Part shown: positions 37,417 through 44,417 of the stretch, in pieces
Numbering within the stretch: the stretch's first letter is position 1
Layout: every line of letters begins with the position of its first letter
Assembly (NCBI GenBank): GCA_942491575.1
Contig: CALOBT010000031.1
Coordinates: 1,674,001 to 1,738,000, forward strand
Reading direction: 5' to 3'
Source of the DNA: CAZHNW01 sp942491575
Lineage (GTDB): Bacteria > Spirochaetota > UBA4802 > UBA5550
DNA length: 64,000 nt
The notes under the pieces: model-generated
What the model was told of the DNA's origin: nothing
Databases searched by the model: none
Seen by the model: the letters and a program-made list of their open reading frames with translations, nothing else
Program-made: the position numbers and the translations under genes

Positions 37417-38274
37417 CTATTTAATCATGTCCAGATCGCATAGTATACATGATTCCTTGCTGTCTCCATCGCTAGTAAGATTATATTCAATGATGGTACC
37501 AGGTATTTTGATAGTTTTCAACTGCTTTAATAGAAGTCGTAAAATCTGCAACTGTCGAAATGACTGAAAGGGGTATCCAACAGGATGTCCAAGAGGAAAT
37601 CCAGGGAACACGGATCGTGGAGGCTTTACCCTTTCTGTAATTTCTTTTATCAAAGAAATTGAAATAGTGGTCATTCCAGCCTCTTCTATCATTCTTTGAA
37701 TCAAACCTACGGTTTGATTACAGTAACCTCAGGTAGGTGTTAGTATAACAATATCAACGCCGTCAGATTTTAATAATGAAGCAACTTCGGGAGCAGTATA
37801 ATTGATAAGAGTGTCTAAATGATTGCCATGAATATGGCCCATAAAGGAAAAGTGTCGATGGTTTACAGAGCCAATTTCATTATACTCTTTGAGTTCATGT
37901 AATCTCTTCAGTGGTAGTACTATATTTACATCAGAATCGGCATCCTTATGGTCGTAATAGTTATGAGTAATCTGGAGTTGTTCCTGGAGGGATGTGGCTG
38001 GTATTTCTCTAAAACTGGGATCTCCTTTAGGGGCATCCATATTAAATGGTTTTTGTAATCTTAAATGAATTCCTCCAGTCGTTACCAGTGCTACTCTGGA
38101 TTTGTTAACAGGATGCCTTAATGGTGTCCAGGGGCTGGATGAATATTGTTTGAAGTTTTTATCATTACCGGCCCATTTTGTTAGTTGCCCGGGAAAAGCT
38201 TTGAAGAATGATATAAAAAACTTGTCTTTTAAGTTTTTGATATTTGTGATAAGGCTTTGTTCTTTTAATCTCAT
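37417..38274 (-). CDS. Selenoprotein of the glycine/sarcosine/betaine reductase B-like family (internal UGA = Sec)
   Basis: One 285-residue gene that looks like two because of an in-frame UGA at 37729-37731 (residue 182). Before the UGA: SRVALVTTGGIHLRLQKPFN, HNYYDHKDADSDVNIVLPL, HRHFSFMGHIHGNHLDTL, GVDIVILTPT. After it: GYCNQTVGLIQRMIEEAGM, LIKEITERVKPPRSVFPGF, PLGHPVG. This is the GrdB/PrdB-related family, whose redox site is U-x-x-C or C-x-x-C; here U182-G-Y-C185. A SECIS-like hairpin follows the UGA at the expected distance. A thiol/selenol reductase role is likely; substrate unknown. GGGAG lies 8 nt before the ATG. Divergent from CsoR. Confidence 0.87.
37699..37731 (-). promoter_or_regulatory. 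SECIS-like hairpin directing UGA recoding
   Basis: Counting the U of UGA as 1, nt 13-21 (AAUCAAACC) pair perfectly with nt 25-33 (GGUUUGAUU), leaving the apical loop G22-U23-A24. Bacterial SECIS elements place a G-U-containing apical loop about 11-20 nt after the UGA, so both distance and loop content fit. Confidence 0.8.
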
Positions 38275-38329
38275 GAAATGCTCCCGCTAAGTAATTAACA
38301 ATATTTATTTCTCAGCTTTTATACTCCTG

Positions 38330-38345
38330 CCCCGTATACCTATAT
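38330..38345 (+). promoter_or_regulatory. Candidate CsoR operator, left half of an inverted pair
   Basis: CCCCGTATACCTATAT. The reverse complement of this motif, with two changes, occurs at 38445-38460. The two sites flank the divergent promoter region between the selenoprotein gene and csoR. CsoR operators typically carry a G/C-tract flanked by TA-rich halves. Confidence 0.5.
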
Positions 38346-38444
38346 GACCCTTTTTGTTGTTTAGAGGTAACAAAAAAATATTCAGATGCATTTTTTTAAT
38401 ATTATACTGTAACCCTTTTACAATTTAATATATCATATAATCAT

Positions 38445-38460
38445 ATATAGGCATAGGGGG
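38445..38460 (-). promoter_or_regulatory. Candidate CsoR operator, right half of an inverted pair
   Basis: ATATAGGCATAGGGGG lies just after TATAAT (38436-38441, a candidate -10 box for csoR) and overlaps the csoR ribosome binding site region. Binding here would block csoR expression, so autoregulation is likely. Confidence 0.5.
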
Positions 38461-38469
38461 TATTTCTAT

Positions 38470-38766
38470 ATGGCAAAAAGTGATTCTCATCGAAAAGCAC
38501 ATCATGCTAACGAATTTAAGGAGAATTTAGTGAAAAGACTGAATCGAATTGAAGGTCAAATACGGGGGATTTCAAAAATGGTTTCCGATGATGTTTACTG
38601 TGATGATATCCTTCACCAGATTGCATCCGTTGAATCAGCCCTTGATGGAGTTAAAACGGTTCTCCTTGAAGGACACATGAGAAGTTGTGTGGTTGATCAA
38701 CTGAAAGAAGGGAAAGAAGAAGTGATGAATGAACTCATGATAACATTAAGGAAGTTTTTAAAGTGA
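38470..38766 (+). CDS. csoR: CsoR-family copper-sensing repressor
   Basis: A 98-residue DUF156 helical repressor. The Cu(I) ligand set is intact, Cys44 (VYCDDIL), His69 and Cys73 (LEGHMRSCV), with the spacing of biochemically studied CsoR. N-terminal RLNRIEGQIRGISKM is the family signature. It should release DNA when Cu(I) binds and so derepress this cluster. First gene of a plus-strand run of small metal genes. FrmR/RcnR relatives have a different first ligand, so CsoR is favoured. Confidence 0.92.
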   Translation: MAKSDSHRKAHHANEFKENLVKRLNRIEGQIRGISKMVSDDVYCDDILHQIASVESALDGVKTVLLEGHMRSCVVDQLKEGKEEVMNELMITLRKFLK

Positions 38767-38784
38767 TGATCAAGGAGGCACGTG

Positions 38785-39063
38785 ATGTTTAAGATATTAC
38801 CTGCTGGTGTATTAAGTATTTTCGCTGGTTCCTGTAGTGGCTATCATGGCTACATGGGGCAAGGACATATGAACAATTTCGGAGGTGGCGGTATGTTTAT
38901 ATTCTGGATTATACTGATTGCTGCAATTCTTTTTGGTGCCTATTTCTTTTATAATAAGAATGTAAAAGGAAATGAATCTTCTCTGGAGATATTAAAACGC
39001 AGGCTTGCCAGTGGAGAAATTAGCCAGGAAGAATATGAAAAACTGAAAGAGCAAATAAAATAA
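38785..39063 (+). CDS. Small SHOCT-domain membrane protein
   Basis: 92 residues. The N-terminus is a signal or TM with lipobox-like FAGSC-S. A His/Gly/Met segment (GYHGYMGQGHMNNFGGGG) could bind copper. A TM helix (FIFWIILIAAILFGAYFFY) is followed by a C-terminal SHOCT motif (LEILKRRLASGEISQEEYEK). Such proteins are common in copper-resistance clusters. AGGAGG lies 7 nt before the ATG at 38785; a GTG three bases upstream is less likely. Follows csoR by 18 bp. Confidence 0.8.
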   Translation: MFKILPAGVLSIFAGSCSGYHGYMGQGHMNNFGGGGMFIFWIILIAAILFGAYFFYNKNVKGNESSLEILKRRLASGEISQEEYEKLKEQIK

Positions 39064-39085
39064 ATCTCTTACAGGAGGTTTAGGT

Positions 39086-39436
39086 ATGAAAGAGGTAATC
39101 AAAAATCGAAAATTCCATGTAGATGGGATGACCTGTGAAGGATGTGAGGCAACCATAACTCAGAGCTTGCTCAGAATACCAGGTATAAAGAATGTTACTG
39201 CTGATCACAGTAAGGGAGCAGTTCATGTAAAATATGATTTATTGCGGGTAAGACTTGAGGCTATTGAGAAGGTAATAACAGGTTTGGGATATAAACCCTC
39301 TTCCGGTGTATGGGATCGCTTTAAACGTGGCTGGTACCATTTTACCGAGGAAAATGAATGTGAAAACATGAAAGCTACACACCATTGTTGCTCGGCAGGA
39401 GAAGCAGAACACCTGGCTGAGAAACACCATAGATAG
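39086..39436 (+). CDS. Heavy-metal-associated (HMA) protein with Cys/His tail
   Basis: 116 residues. Residues 8-75 are an HMA fold with metal site GMTCEGC (Cys17, Cys20). The ~40-residue tail (WDRFKRGWYHFTEENE, CENMKATHHCC..., AEHLAEKHHR) adds three Cys and several His. HMA chaperones (CopZ, MerP) are normally ~70 residues, so the tail is unusual. It probably receives Cu(I), or Hg(II), and passes it to a partner. No P-type ATPase is in this cluster. AGGAGG lies 8 nt upstream. Confidence 0.85.
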   Translation: MKEVIKNRKFHVDGMTCEGCEATITQSLLRIPGIKNVTADHSKGAVHVKYDLLRVRLEAIEKVITGLGYKPSSGVWDRFKRGWYHFTEENECENMKATHHCCSAGEAEHLAEKHHR

Positions 39437-39474
39437 ATATTTATGACTGCTAACTTTCAGAATAGAGGAGGGTA

Positions 39475-39864
39475 ATGATGAAATATTATATAAACAAAAG
39501 TATTCAGGGTGACTTTGAGTCTGTTGAAAAATCAGTTCGAGAACTCTTAAAGTCAGAGGGATTTGGTATCTTGACTGAAATTGATGTGAAGGAGAAGTTC
39601 AAAGAAAAACTTGATGTTGACTTCAGGAGATACAAAATACTCGGAGCCTGTAATCCTCCATTTGCCCACAAGGCCCTTCTTGTTGAGGATAAAATCGGGA
39701 CCATGCTTCCCTGCAATGTCATTCTTCAGGAGCTGGAGAATGACACTGTCGAAGTTGCTGCAATTGATCCCCTTGCATCTATGATGGCCATTGAAAATAC
39801 TGATCTGAAAACTATTGCTGAAACCATTAGAGAAAAGCTGTCAAAGGTCATACAGGCAGTCTAA
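39475..39864 (+). CDS. DUF302-family protein
   Basis: 129 residues matching DUF302: VREL LKSEGFGILTEIDVKEK, FRRYKILGACNPPFAHKALL, LLPCNVILQELE-like MLPCNVILQEL, VAAIDPLASM and a C-terminal KLSKVIQAV. Function unknown; the conserved CNP..A and PCN segments suggest a ligand pocket. It often lies beside copper or sulfur genes. Cytoplasmic (no signal). Part of the CsoR-led run, with GAGGAGG upstream. Confidence 0.87.
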   Translation: MMKYYINKSIQGDFESVEKSVRELLKSEGFGILTEIDVKEKFKEKLDVDFRRYKILGACNPPFAHKALLVEDKIGTMLPCNVILQELENDTVEVAAIDPLASMMAIENTDLKTIAETIREKLSKVIQAV

Positions 39865-39933
39865 TATATCAATCAGGGTGAAACCTTTATATCTTTCCTG
39901 GTTAAAAGGAGTAGTTAACAAGGAAGTAAAAGT

Positions 39934-40542
39934 ATGAAAACAAAAAGAAAATATGATTATGCCTCGCATATTTATGATTTTTCAGAGATACTGATTGAAA
40001 AACTTCTGTTTTCTCGGCTTCGAAAAAAGGCCATTGCCCTGGCAGAAGGATTGATTCTCGAAGTCGGCATTGGGACAGGGAAGAATATCAAATATTATAG
40101 AAACAATGTTGAAGTGATAGGTATCGATTTTAGTCGTGGCATGCTGAAAAAAGCGATGCGGGAAAAAGATAAACTGCAAACAAGTAATGTGTCTCTTGTA
40201 GAGATGGATGCTCAGAACATGGCTTTTAAAACAGAAATTTTTGATACTATTGTAACTTCCTTTGTTCTCTGTACTGTACCTGATCCTCTGCTGGGCTTAA
40301 AGAATATATATAAGGTCCTTAAGCCGGGAGGCAAAGCTATTTTCGTCGAACATATGAAAACTGATAATCTTTTCATAAATATTCTGCTTAACATTATGAA
40401 TATCTTTTCCAGCCTGCTCCTAGGGACTTCCATGATACGGGAAACTCAGAAAAATATAGCAAAGGCCAATTTCAAAATACTCAGTGTTGAAAAGTATCAT
40501 TCCGGTGTTGTAAGATTGATTATTGCTCAAAAAGAAGAATAG
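39934..40542 (+). CDS. Class I SAM-dependent methyltransferase (UbiE/PmtA-like)
   Basis: 202 residues. Motif I LILEVGIGTGKNIKYY, acidic loop VIGIDFSRGML, motif II VSLVEMDAQNMAF, post-II FDTIVTSFVLCTVPDP and KPGGKAIFVEHMK. This resembles phospholipid N-methyltransferases and ArsM-like enzymes without the Cys triad. A metal or lipid target is possible given the neighbours. Overlaps no gene; AAGGAAG lies upstream of the ATG. Confidence 0.85.
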   Translation: MKTKRKYDYASHIYDFSEILIEKLLFSRLRKKAIALAEGLILEVGIGTGKNIKYYRNNVEVIGIDFSRGMLKKAMREKDKLQTSNVSLVEMDAQNMAFKTEIFDTIVTSFVLCTVPDPLLGLKNIYKVLKPGGKAIFVEHMKTDNLFINILLNIMNIFSSLLLGTSMIRETQKNIAKANFKILSVEKYHSGVVRLIIAQKEE

Positions 40543-40561
40543 ATTCGACGGAGGAATAACA

Positions 40562-40945
40562 ATGGAGAAAGGAAAACTTTTAAAAATCTATTTATATTCC
40601 TTTGGACTAATAAATATAATTTTTGTTACTTTTGTTGTACCTCTTGTATTCGGTGACCAGTTGTTGTGGCTGCCCAGAAACACTCCCGATGAAGCAATGA
40701 TTAGTGGATTGTACTTTACCATGGGTGTCATGATGATACTGGCCGCCAAAAATCCCTTGGAGCATAAATCACTCGTCGATTTCATTATTTTGGCGAATGT
40801 AATACATGGGGCAATAATGTTCTATTTCGCAGAGAATTTTCTCCATGTAATAATTGATGTATCCAGTATGTTACTGATGGGATTATTGCCCCTCGTGTTT
40901 TATCCCTGGGGGTTAAAAAATCTGTTCAGATATAATAAGGGATAA
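40562..40945 (+). CDS. Small integral membrane protein
   Basis: 127 residues from MEKGKLLKIYLYSFG, chosen because CGGAGG lies 8 nt upstream; a longer frame from 40523 would overlap the methyltransferase. Four hydrophobic segments: INIIFVTFVVPLVFG, ISGLYFTMGVMMILA, FIILANVIHGAIMFYF and VSSMLLMGLLPLVFYPW. Resembles small unnamed four-TM proteins. Last gene of the CsoR run. Function unknown. Confidence 0.72.
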   Translation: MEKGKLLKIYLYSFGLINIIFVTFVVPLVFGDQLLWLPRNTPDEAMISGLYFTMGVMMILAAKNPLEHKSLVDFIILANVIHGAIMFYFAENFLHVIIDVSSMLLMGLLPLVFYPWGLKNLFRYNKG

Positions 40946-41023
40946 ATAAACTCTCTTTTGCTTTTCCGGCTTAAATCGTTTCAGGCTCAGAGAATTTATG
41001 ACAACTGAAACGGAACTGAAGCG

Positions 41024-41283
41024 TCTAGTTAAAAAATCTATCCGTAATGGAAATATATTGGATAAAAAAACTATTCTCTTGGTTTTTTTACTAATTTTCG
41101 AAGGATATATTCTGAAATCTCTTTCTCCTGTTTTTTTGCAATCTTATACAATAATAAAAAATAAAACATTTTAGATAAAATGTTGAGGGGTCATTTCGCC
41201 CACGGGAGGTGATGGTTCCCTTAAACTCTTTGAAGATGGATTCATGGATACGGTTGTGTGGTGGGGAATGGTTGCTACTTGAT
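41024..41283 (+). repeat. MITE-like element (copy J)
   Basis: Left part decayed (CTAGTTAAAAAATCTATCCG), followed by TTTTCGAAGGATATATTCTG (right palindrome arm). The 3' module is complete (GAGGGGTCATTTCGCCCACG, GGTGATGGTTCCCTTAAACT, GATACGGTTGTGTGGTGGGG). Ends ...GGTTGCTACTTGAT. Confidence 0.72.
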
Positions 41284-41407
41284 TTTGGGAATTACTCCTT
41301 ATTATCAATTTTTCACCAAACTTTCTTATAACCAAAAAAATGAACTGCAATCGACGATCCTGGGTCTCATACAGTAGCTTTGACATACAATATTCAAGGA
41401 GAAGTAA

Positions 41408-41656
41408 ATGAAAAAAGCAATTGCCGTGATTTTATTATTAACCGGTGGAATTTTTGTTCTCAACTATAGCCTCGAAGCCCGTAGGGGTAACAGAAATAGA
41501 TCGTGCAATGAAGATTTTAAGAAATACTGCAGTCAGGTCATGAATAACAGAGACAGGCAGGCCATGAAGGATTGTATTGACGAAAATTACGAAAATTTTT
41601 CTGATGAATGCAAAAAGGCTATAGATTTTAGAAATGAAAGAAGATCCAGGCAATAA
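41408..41656 (+). CDS. Small secreted Cys-rich-repeat protein
   Basis: 82 residues. Signal peptide MKKAIAVILLLTGGIFVLNYSLEA, then a single ~50-residue Cys-rich repeat: C-NEDFKKYCSQVM, MKDCIDENYENFSDEC. Spacing and acidic helices are like the PF00839 cysteine-rich repeat. The four Cys should form two disulfides in the periplasm. The function of bacterial members is unknown; copper clusters often hold one. AAGGAGAAG precedes the ATG. Confidence 0.75.
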   Translation: MKKAIAVILLLTGGIFVLNYSLEARRGNRNRSCNEDFKKYCSQVMNNRDRQAMKDCIDENYENFSDECKKAIDFRNERRSRQ

Positions 41657-41665
41657 AGGTCATCA

Positions 41666-41709
41666 TCAATAAAGAAAGGGAATGCTCAACAGGTTTCTCT
41701 TTCTTTATT
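41666..41709 (+). terminator. Hairpin terminator after the Cys-rich gene
   Basis: AATAAAGAAAG (41667-41677) pairs perfectly with CTTTCTTTATT (41698-41708) around a 20-nt loop, 10 bp after the stop. It is AT-rich, without a long U-run. Confidence 0.55.
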
Positions 41710-41772
41710 GGTTTCGCCTTGTGTCTGAAGTTATCAGTCCGTCTGTAAGATATATTTCTCTTGAAGCGCGAG

Positions 41773-42070
41773 CCGTGGAAAAACCTCATCCGCACTGGAA
41801 ATAAATTGACTAAAGCATATATTCTCTTGAATCCTGCCAATTTTCGGAGGATATATGCTGAAAATTTCTCTCTTTCATTTTGAAAATCCTGTTCACCCTC
41901 ATTCAAACCAAAAAGTCACTTCTGATAAAATTAGCCGTACTTGAAAAGGAAGTTGAAATCCTCAATCGCCACAAAAAGAAAAGATTACAATTCACCTTTT
42001 CAGATAGAGTTATCTTTTCTGTCTTAAACATGATGGGCAATATCAAAGGCAATATATTAATCTGGAAGTA
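41773..42070 (+). mobile_element. 5' portion of the decayed IS (copy K)
   Basis: Perfect left terminus CCGTGGAAAAACCTCATCCG, palindrome, and transposase codons 1-65 with a frame break: MLKISLFH..., then ILFTLIQTKKSLLIKLAVLE, KEVEILNRHKKKRLQFTFSD and RVIFSVLNMMGNIKGNILIW. It stops abruptly at a TAG near 42070, with no right end. Confidence 0.75.
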
Positions 42071-42717
42071 GCATGATGCGACTAGCATAAAGAACCATTT
42101 TGTCTCATGCATTGATTTTTGTTAATGGACTTTCCTAAGTATAAGTATAAAAAATATTCAATTTCAAAATTTTCAGTAGCTATAACTTTTTCATGTGATG
42201 CCATAGAGTCCTCGCAAATACAACAGCCTGATTCAAAAACCTGCCAAAATCTTTTAGATATAATCATCATTCCGTATGTTATTTTTTAGGTAATTAATTT
42301 CATTCTTAAACTCTAGATAGTAGAAACACATGGCTGCCCGGCGACATTTACACACTACGTCAATTAAACCCCCATCAATAACAATTAGTTCCAGTTTTTT
42401 TGGGTGTGAGTTTAAAATCACAGAAAAATCAAACAAATAAAATTATTCCCTTTTCCGGACGGCAAGTCTCTCGATGAAATTCTTTAATTTGATTATGTTG
42501 AATAAAATTATAAAAGTTTGAAAAGCAATTTTAGTTTAAACTATCTCAAAAATTGCAAAACTAATATGATATGCAGTAAAAAAACTCACTACACTTGCAC
42601 AATTAAGAAAAATGGAACTATTAGTAATTACTGCAGGTCAAAACAGTAATAGCACCTAATTTACTTCCTTTATAAAATAAATAATTAGAAAAAAATTTAG
42701 AAAGCAGGGAATGAGTG
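42071..42717. other. AT-rich intergenic region with a possible gene fragment
   Basis: About 650 bp. Two adjacent minus-strand frames, 42254-42436 (PKKLELIVIDGGLIDVVCKC...) and 42082-42270 (RFWQVFESGCCICEDSMASH...), read like protein and could be one gene broken by a frameshift. I do not recognise the family. The remainder is AT-rich with no feature. Confidence 0.3.
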
Positions 42718-43323
42718 ATGAAAAAATATACAATTATGGTCGTGGCGGTGTTGACCCTGTCAATGCCGGCATGGTCTACAGAAACGCCTTTTGCAGACAA
42801 CGCGTTTAATTTTCCCGACAATGCGTTACTTGAAAATAGCCCGTTTTATTTCTCCGGGGACAGCTTTCTATATGCCCGGGGCGGTGGTGGCAATCGGTCG
42901 GGGGGCTTTGGGGAGACAGGAGGGCGAGAAGAGCAGCGGTCATCTACACCGCTTACACGCTTAAATTCCGGTGCTCTTGGTATGTCTCACCGTGTTTTTG
43001 GTTTTATCACCCTGGCAAGCACCTTCGGGGCCATTGTTACCGGGTTTACCGGACCTAACATTTTACATCAAAGCTTGGGTTACTCGGCATTCGGTTGCAC
43101 ACTTGCGACTACTGCAACGGGCCTGTATGCCTTTCACGACCATTTGTCTTTGAAAGACGGTTACACACGGTATAATATACACGGCTGGTTAGGTCTTCTC
43201 GCAACTGCGGCCATGGCAACCACGGTCGGTTTGGGGGCGTCAGGCAACTCACATGCAAGTTATGGGGCACTTGGCGGGGGCATGGTGATGTCATTTGCCC
43301 TGTTTACCTATTATATACGGTGA
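42718..43323 (+). CDS. Exported four-helix membrane protein, cytochrome b561-like
   Basis: 201 residues. Signal peptide, then a Gly/Arg-rich low-complexity stretch (YARGGGGNRSGGFGETGG). Four TM helices follow, each starting near a His: GMSHRVFGFITL, NILHQSLGYSAF, NIHGWLGLLATA and NSHASYGALGGG. Paired His on four helices is the pattern of b561/ferric-reductase-like di-haem proteins, so electron transfer across the membrane is plausible. GTG at 42715 and ATG at 42718 both fit; ATG preferred. A MITE begins 7 bp after the stop. Confidence 0.65.
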   Translation: MKKYTIMVVAVLTLSMPAWSTETPFADNAFNFPDNALLENSPFYFSGDSFLYARGGGGNRSGGFGETGGREEQRSSTPLTRLNSGALGMSHRVFGFITLASTFGAIVTGFTGPNILHQSLGYSAFGCTLATTATGLYAFHDHLSLKDGYTRYNIHGWLGLLATAAMATTVGLGASGNSHASYGALGGGMVMSFALFTYYIR

Positions 43324-43330
43324 GCTCGTC

Positions 43331-43550
43331 CCGTGGAAAAACTTTCTCCGGAATGGAAATAAATTGACTAAAGCAGAAGTTTTTTCCATTTTGTTTGGCT
43401 AAATTAAGTTAAACATCGAAGCTAAAAATGTTGAGGGGTCATTTCGCTCACGGGAGGTGAGGTTTCCCTTAAACCCTTTGAAGATGGCTTCCTGGATGCA
43501 GTGGTGTGGTGGGGGATGGTTGCTGTTTGATGGATGAGTTTTTTCCACGG
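43331..43550 (+). repeat. Complete MITE (copy L) with both ends
   Basis: 220 bp bounded by CCGTGGAAAAACTTTCTCCG and GGATGAGTTTTTTCCACGG. The palindrome is deleted. The 3' module is present (GAGGGGTCATTTCGCTCACG, GGTGAGGTTTCCCTTAAACC, GTGGTGTGGTGGGGGATGG). Best example for defining the MITE ends. Confidence 0.8.
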
Positions 43551-43565
43551 CACGGGGTGAGAAAA

Positions 43566-44239
43566 ATGCAGGGAGAACTGCTGAAGCTTCATATCGACCT
43601 GGATTAAAAAACTGTTTGGAATATAATGAGAGAATTCAGAAGGCAGGGTAAAATTACAAAATTTTTGTCCTTGAAAAAGTTCCTTCAGATACAGGCTCAA
43701 TCAATCTATACATTGGATTTCTTTATTATAGATACTATTTTTAACAAAAGATATTAAGTGCATTTTATCATTCATCATGCTTCCAGAAGGATTGTTTAAT
43801 TTGCCATAACAGAGAATTCAGTGAGGGAGTTTGTGAAACGGCAGGTGATAGACATTGAAGAAAAGGTTGATGCCACTGTGTGCATGTGAATCGTGATAGA
43901 AAACTTGAATTTTATTCTGGATTACAGCAATTATGGTATAAAAGATGTCTGCACTTCTGTGAAGGATCCTAACAATTCAATTGTCGAGAGATTCATCGGT
44001 TCAGTAAGAAGAGAAACTCGAGATTATTTCCTGATAATGAATAAAAAGCAGTTGAAGAATATTCTGGCTGAGTATATTGATTATTACAATTCCATGAGGC
44101 CTCATCAGGGAATTGGGCAGTGTACTCCTGAAGGGAACATCTTTAATAAAGAAGGGATTATTAAGCGGAGAAAGGTTCTGGGATGGCTACATTCACATTA
44201 TTTTCGTGATGTAGCCTGACGGATGAGGTTTTTTCACGG
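43566..44239 (+). pseudogene. 3' two-thirds of the IS transposase (copy M) and right end
   Basis: Reads GELLKLHIDLD, then a stop, NIMREFRRQGKITKFLSLKK, AQSIYTLDFFIIDTIFNKRY (first-Asp region) and a stop. The longest piece is 43893-44219 with NSIVERFIGSVRRETRDYF (Glu region), IDYYNSMRPHQGIGQ and LHSHYFRDVA. It ends in GACGGATGAGGTTTTTTCACGG. It abuts MITE copy L directly, so the two may be one rearranged element. Confidence 0.75.
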
Positions 44240-44323
44240 CACGCCTCACATTATTACTGGTAACGATAAACATTACTGCATTATAAAAGAAACAAAATTA
44301 AAAAATTTTCGTCCTTCCTAAAA

Positions 44324-44360
44324 CAAAGCGGTATCCCCATTGCATCGGGATACCGCTTTG
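44324..44360 (-). terminator. Terminator of the Calx-beta/PQQ lipoprotein gene
   Basis: A perfect 14-bp stem CAAAGCGGTATCCC/GGGATACCGCTTTG with a 9-nt loop, 57 bp after the lipoprotein stop on the minus strand. Confidence 0.78.
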
Positions 44361-44417
44361 CCGTTTGTCCCCCATCAAGAAAAGTGAATTTAACTTTTCT
44401 GAATTTTTCTATTTAAC

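Noticed and set aside
43331..43550. Similarity of the MITE 3' module (ACGGTTGTGTGGTGGGGG) to the end of group II introns
   Set aside because: No domain V with AGC/GAAA-type hairpin and no reverse transcriptase; the elements have terminal inverted repeats instead.
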